Assembly (NCBI GenBank): GCA_021767885.1
Contig: JAASSM010000055.1
Location: 1-8,098 of the forward strand
Origin: a bacterium
GTDB lineage: Bacteria > Krumholzibacteriota > Krumholzibacteria > LZORAL124-64-63
Length of the DNA: 8,098 nucleotides
Direction of reading: 5' to 3'
Shown: in pieces, positions 5,013-8,098 of the stretch
Layout: every line of letters begins with the position of its first letter
Numbering within the stretch: the first letter of the stretch is position 1
The notes under the pieces: generated by a model
Seen by the model: the letters and a program-made list of their open reading frames with translations, nothing else
The model's database searches: none
What the model was told of the DNA's origin: nothing
Position numbers and translations under genes: made by a program

Positions 5013-8000
5013 TCATGCCGGCTCGTGCAGCACGGGACCGCCACGCAGCGAGGCCCCCCGGCCCGCTCCGCGCACCCGCGCCAGCCAGCGGATTGTCAGC
5101 CAATAATAAGACGGCAGGACCAGCAGGGTCAAGAGCGTGCCCACGGCGAGGCCGCCGCAGATGGCCCGCGCCATGGGATAGTACTCCATGCCCGAGAGGT
5201 GAGTTCCGCGCAGCAGGGCCAGCGGCAACAGGCCCAGGATGGTGGTGCCGGCCGTCATGAGGATGGGCCGCAGCCGGTCGCCACAGGCGGCCAGCAGGGC
5301 CTGGTCGGGCGGCCGGCCCTCGCGGCGACGCCGACCGATGTGGTCCACGAGCACGATGCCGTTGTTCACGACGATCCCGATGAGGATGACGATGCCGATC
5401 ATCGCCATGAGGTTCAGCGGGGTCCCGGTGGCCATGAGGGTCCAGAACACGCCGAGCGAGGCCAGCGGTACGGTGGCCATGACCACCAGCGGCAGCGTGA
5501 GCGACTCGAACAGGCTGGCCATGACGAAGAACACGCAGGCCAGGGCCAGCAGCATGTTGACGCCCATCTGCGACTGCTGCTGCTGGCCGCGACGGACCTC
5601 GTCGCCGAACGACCACCCGTAGCCCAGGGGCAGGGCGAGGTCGTCCATGACCGCCCGGACCTCCGCGAGCAGGGCGTCGAGGTCCTCGCGGTCGCTGCTG
5701 GCGTGGAGGGTCAATCCGGACCGCTGATCGCGGCGGAAGATGCGCTCGGGGCCTCCGCCGAACTCGAAGTCGGCCACCTGCCCCAGCTGCACTGGCCGCC
5801 CCTGGTCCACCCCCACGGTCAGCAGGGCCAGGTTCTCCAGCGACTCGCGATCCTCGGGCAGCAGCGAGACGATGACGTCGATCTCCCGCTCGCCCGTGCG
5901 CAGCCGCGGCAGCGGCACGCCGCGGTAGGTCAGTCCCACCACCTCGGCCACCGCCGCCGGCTCGATGCCGTACCGGGCCGCCTCCCGCGGGGCCACCTGC
6001 ACCCGCACCTCGGCGTGGCCCCGGTCGGCCTCGCTGGTGATGTCCGCGACGCCGGGCAGGGCGGCCAGGCGGCGCTCGACCTGACCGGACAGCTCGCGCA
6101 GGACCTCGGACTCCCGGCCGTGGATGGTGACCGCGAACCGCCGGGCGCCGGAGCCGCCACCGTCCTGCCGGCCGAAGCGGTAGCGCACCCCCGCCTGCAC
6201 CGGCAGGTTCTCCCTGAGGTCGCGTCGCAGCGCGACCAGGACGTCCGCATCGATGACCCCCTGCTCGAAGAACAGGGTGACCGCCCCGCCATCGGCCACG
6301 AAGTAGGAGTAGATGTCGCGCAGCCCGAGATCCTCGCGCCGGGACTCGAGGTAGGCCTCCGCCCCCGCCACGTACTGGCTGGCGAGGCGGTGGTCCACCG
6401 GGTCGGCGAACTCGAGCTCGATGTAGAAGCTCTCCTGGCGGAAGCCCTCGTCGCCGAAGGCCTCCGGCTGCAGGCCGGTGGCGCCCATCAGCACGACGGT
6501 GGTCGCCATGGCCAGGGGCACCAGGACCAGCGTGGTGACCAGCGGGTGCCGCAGGGCGGTCCAGCGCAGCACCGCGAGGTAGCCCGCACGCAGGCGCGTG
6601 AGCCAGGAAGCCTCGGCCGGGCGCCGCCGACCGGCCACCCGCACGGCCAGCAGCGGGATCACCGTCAGCGAGATCAGCAGCGAGACCACCAGGGTCACGC
6701 TGATGGTCACGCCCACCTCGCCCAGCCAGACGGCCACCTCGTCGTTGCCGGCCAGGACCACCGGCGCGAAGACGATCACCGTGGTGAGCGTCGACGCCGC
6801 CACCGCCCGCCCCACCTCCCGCGTACCGCGCAGGGCCGCCATGAGCGGCGAGCGGCCGGCGTGCAGGTGGCGGTGGATGGACTCCAGCACCACCACCGCG
6901 TTGTCCACGAGCATGCCCACCCCGAGCATCAGCCCCATCATGGTCAGCACGTTCAGCGTGCGGCCGGTCAGCTCGAGGAAGATGCAGGTCCCCAGGATGG
7001 ACAGGGGGATCGCCGCCGTGGTCACCAGCGTCAGCCCCAGCCGCCGCAGGAAGACGAGCAGGATCACCATCGCCAGCACCGACCCCACGGCGCCGGCCTG
7101 CAGCAGACCCCGCAGGGAGTCGGTGATCTCGTCGGCCTGGTTGAAGAAGGCGAAGCTGTGGATCCCCGCCAGCGCCGGGTCGGCATTGATGCGCGCGAGC
7201 TCCGACTCCACCGCCCGGCAGACCTCCACCGTGTTGGCGCCCGACGCCTTCTGGATCCAGAAGGCCACGGCCGGCTCGCCGTTCAGCCGCCGTCCGTAGG
7301 TGAGCGCGGGGACGCCGTAGACCACCTCGGCGACGTCGTCCAGGCGCAGGCCGCCGCCCACCGGTAGCGCCGCGAGATCCTCCACCGCGTGCAGCCCGCT
7401 GACCGACCGCAGGTCGTAGCGCAGGCCACGATCGGTGACGCGCCCGACGGTCAGCTCCACGCTGGCCGCCTCCAGGGTGCGGAACAGCCGCGAGACGTCC
7501 ACGCCATGCTCGAGGATGCGGTCGAACCGCAGGTAGACCGACGCCTGGGTGGGCGCCACGCCGTCGATGTTCACCCGGCCCACCCCCGGGATCCGTTGCA
7601 GCGGCATGACCACGTGCTGTTCCAGCAGGTCCCAGCTGGCCGACAGGTCGCGGCCGGTGGCGGCGATGCGACCCTCGATCACCGGGATGTCGCTGGAGTC
7701 GAAGGTCAGCAGCAGGATCTGCCGGATGTCCGCGGGCAGCTCGCCCCGGATCTGGTCCAGCTTCTCCTTGACCTCCAGGCGCAGCAGGTTCACGTCGCGC
7801 CCCCAGTCGAACTCCACGCCCACCTGCACCTGATCGGCGTCGCTGTAGCTGCGGATGGTCCGCACGCCGCCGAGGGTGGCCAGCACCTCCTCCACCGGCC
7901 GGACGATCAACCGCTCGTTCTCCTCGGGCAGGCCCCCGGGATAGGGGATGGACACGGCGATGAACGGGAAATCGACCCGCGGCAGGAAGTCCAGGCGCAG

Positions 8001-8093
8001 CTTGCCGACGGCCACCGCGCCGAGCACCAGGATGCACACCAGCCCCATGGCCAGGGTCACCGGCCGGCGTAGCGCGAGGCGGGTCAGTCCCAT
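5013..8093 (-). CDS. RND-family (AcrB/MexB-like, HAE1-type) efflux pump inner-membrane subunit
   Basis: This 1026-residue protein is a proton-driven RND pump, expected to work as a trimer in the inner membrane with a periplasmic adaptor and an outer-membrane channel. The substrate cannot be told. It has the duplicated RND layout. TM1 is at about 12-30, then a large periplasmic domain, then TM2-TM6 at about 333-485. TM7 is at about 517-538, then a second periplasmic domain, then TM8-TM12 at about 845-998. Family marks include LALRRPVTLAM at the N-terminus, DFLPRVDFP, YPGG at 51-54, GVGMLVDNAVVVLESIHRH in TM4 and RLRPILMTAGTTILGLLPL in TM11. Of the AcrB relay residues, Asp407, Arg971 and Thr978 have counterparts (Asp397, Arg940, Thr947). 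Asp408 is replaced by Asn398 and Lys940 by Asn910. The start at 8093 fits the usual N-terminus, but only five bases lie upstream, so neither a ribosome site nor a slightly earlier start can be judged. No adaptor or TolC-like gene follows within the window. Confidence 0.93.
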   Translation of the reverse strand: MGLTRLALRRPVTLAMGLVCILVLGAVAVGKLRLDFLPRVDFPFIAVSIPYPGGLPEENERLIVRPVEEVLATLGGVRTIRSYSDADQVQVGVEFDWGRDVNLLRLEVKEKLDQIRGELPADIRQILLLTFDSSDIPVIEGRIAATGRDLSASWDLLEQHVVMPLQRIPGVGRVNIDGVAPTQASVYLRFDRILEHGVDVSRLFRTLEAASVELTVGRVTDRGLRYDLRSVSGLHAVEDLAALPVGGGLRLDDVAEVVYGVPALTYGRRLNGEPAVAFWIQKASGANTVEVCRAVESELARINADPALAGIHSFAFFNQADEITDSLRGLLQAGAVGSVLAMVILLVFLRRLGLTLVTTAAIPLSILGTCIFLELTGRTLNVLTMMGLMLGVGMLVDNAVVVLESIHRHLHAGRSPLMAALRGTREVGRAVAASTLTTVIVFAPVVLAGNDEVAVWLGEVGVTISVTLVVSLLISLTVIPLLAVRVAGRRRPAEASWLTRLRAGYLAVLRWTALRHPLVTTLVLVPLAMATTVVLMGATGLQPEAFGDEGFRQESFYIELEFADPVDHRLASQYVAGAEAYLESRREDLGLRDIYSYFVADGGAVTLFFEQGVIDADVLVALRRDLRENLPVQAGVRYRFGRQDGGGSGARRFAVTIHGRESEVLRELSGQVERRLAALPGVADITSEADRGHAEVRVQVAPREAARYGIEPAAVAEVVGLTYRGVPLPRLRTGEREIDVIVSLLPEDRESLENLALLTVGVDQGRPVQLGQVADFEFGGGPERIFRRDQRSGLTLHASSDREDLDALLAEVRAVMDDLALPLGYGWSFGDEVRRGQQQQSQMGVNMLLALACVFFVMASLFESLTLPLVVMATVPLASLGVFWTLMATGTPLNLMAMIGIVILIGIVVNNGIVLVDHIGRRRREGRPPDQALLAACGDRLRPILMTAGTTILGLLPLALLRGTHLSGMEYYPMARAICGGLAVGTLLTLLVLPSYYWLTIRWLARVRGAGRGASLRGGPVLHEPA

Positions 8094-8098
8094 GACGA

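Noticed and set aside
5001..7367. A 788-codon open frame on the plus strand opposite the RND gene.
   Set aside because: Low-complexity His/Gln/Gly/Asp-rich product mirroring RND codons. It is a GC-driven antisense shadow with no ribosome binding site or family motif.
4960..8037. A 1025-codon open frame on the minus strand in a second frame of the RND gene.
   Set aside because: It is almost entirely Arg/Gly/Ala/Pro and is the out-of-frame reading of the RND gene, which has convincing membrane helices and motifs.

Overview
The window comes from a high-GC (roughly two-thirds G+C by eye), Gram-negative, respiring bacterium. It carries the start of a proton-pumping NADH:quinone oxidoreductase (complex I) operon and an RND-type inner-membrane pump, and the latter implies an outer membrane. 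The fused NuoC-NuoD protein is a taxonomic clue: it is typical of enterobacteria and relatives but also occurs in other phyla. I cannot assign a phylum from sequence alone.

Layout. (1) Positions 1-3178, minus strand: nuoA, nuoB, nuoCD and nuoE, tightly packed and read right to left. nuoE runs off the left edge, so nuoF and later subunits would lie beyond it. (2) 3179-3562: a 384-base divergent intergenic region. It has an AT-rich island with back-to-back sigma-70-like promoter candidates and, nearer the plus-strand gene, a close match to a sigma-54 -24/-12 promoter. (3) 3563-4198, plus strand: a soluble five-repeat TPR protein of unknown function. (4) 4209-4820, minus strand: a LabA-like NYN-domain (PIN-fold) putative ribonuclease, convergent with the TPR gene with 10 bases between them. 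(5) 4821-5012: a 192-base gap with a GC-rich hairpin. (6) 5013-8093, minus strand: a complete or nearly complete 1026-residue RND efflux pump subunit. Its partner periplasmic adaptor is not in the window and may lie beyond the right edge.

How the genes work together. The four nuo genes encode part of one complex. NuoE belongs to the NADH-input arm, NuoB and NuoCD to the quinone-reducing connecting arm, and NuoA to the membrane arm. Nothing visible ties the TPR protein, the NYN protein or the RND pump to complex I or to each other beyond proximity. The best leads are the sigma-54-like promoter upstream of the TPR gene and the altered proton-relay residues of the RND pump. I see no mobile element, CRISPR array, tRNA or rRNA, and no convincing undescribed multi-gene system.
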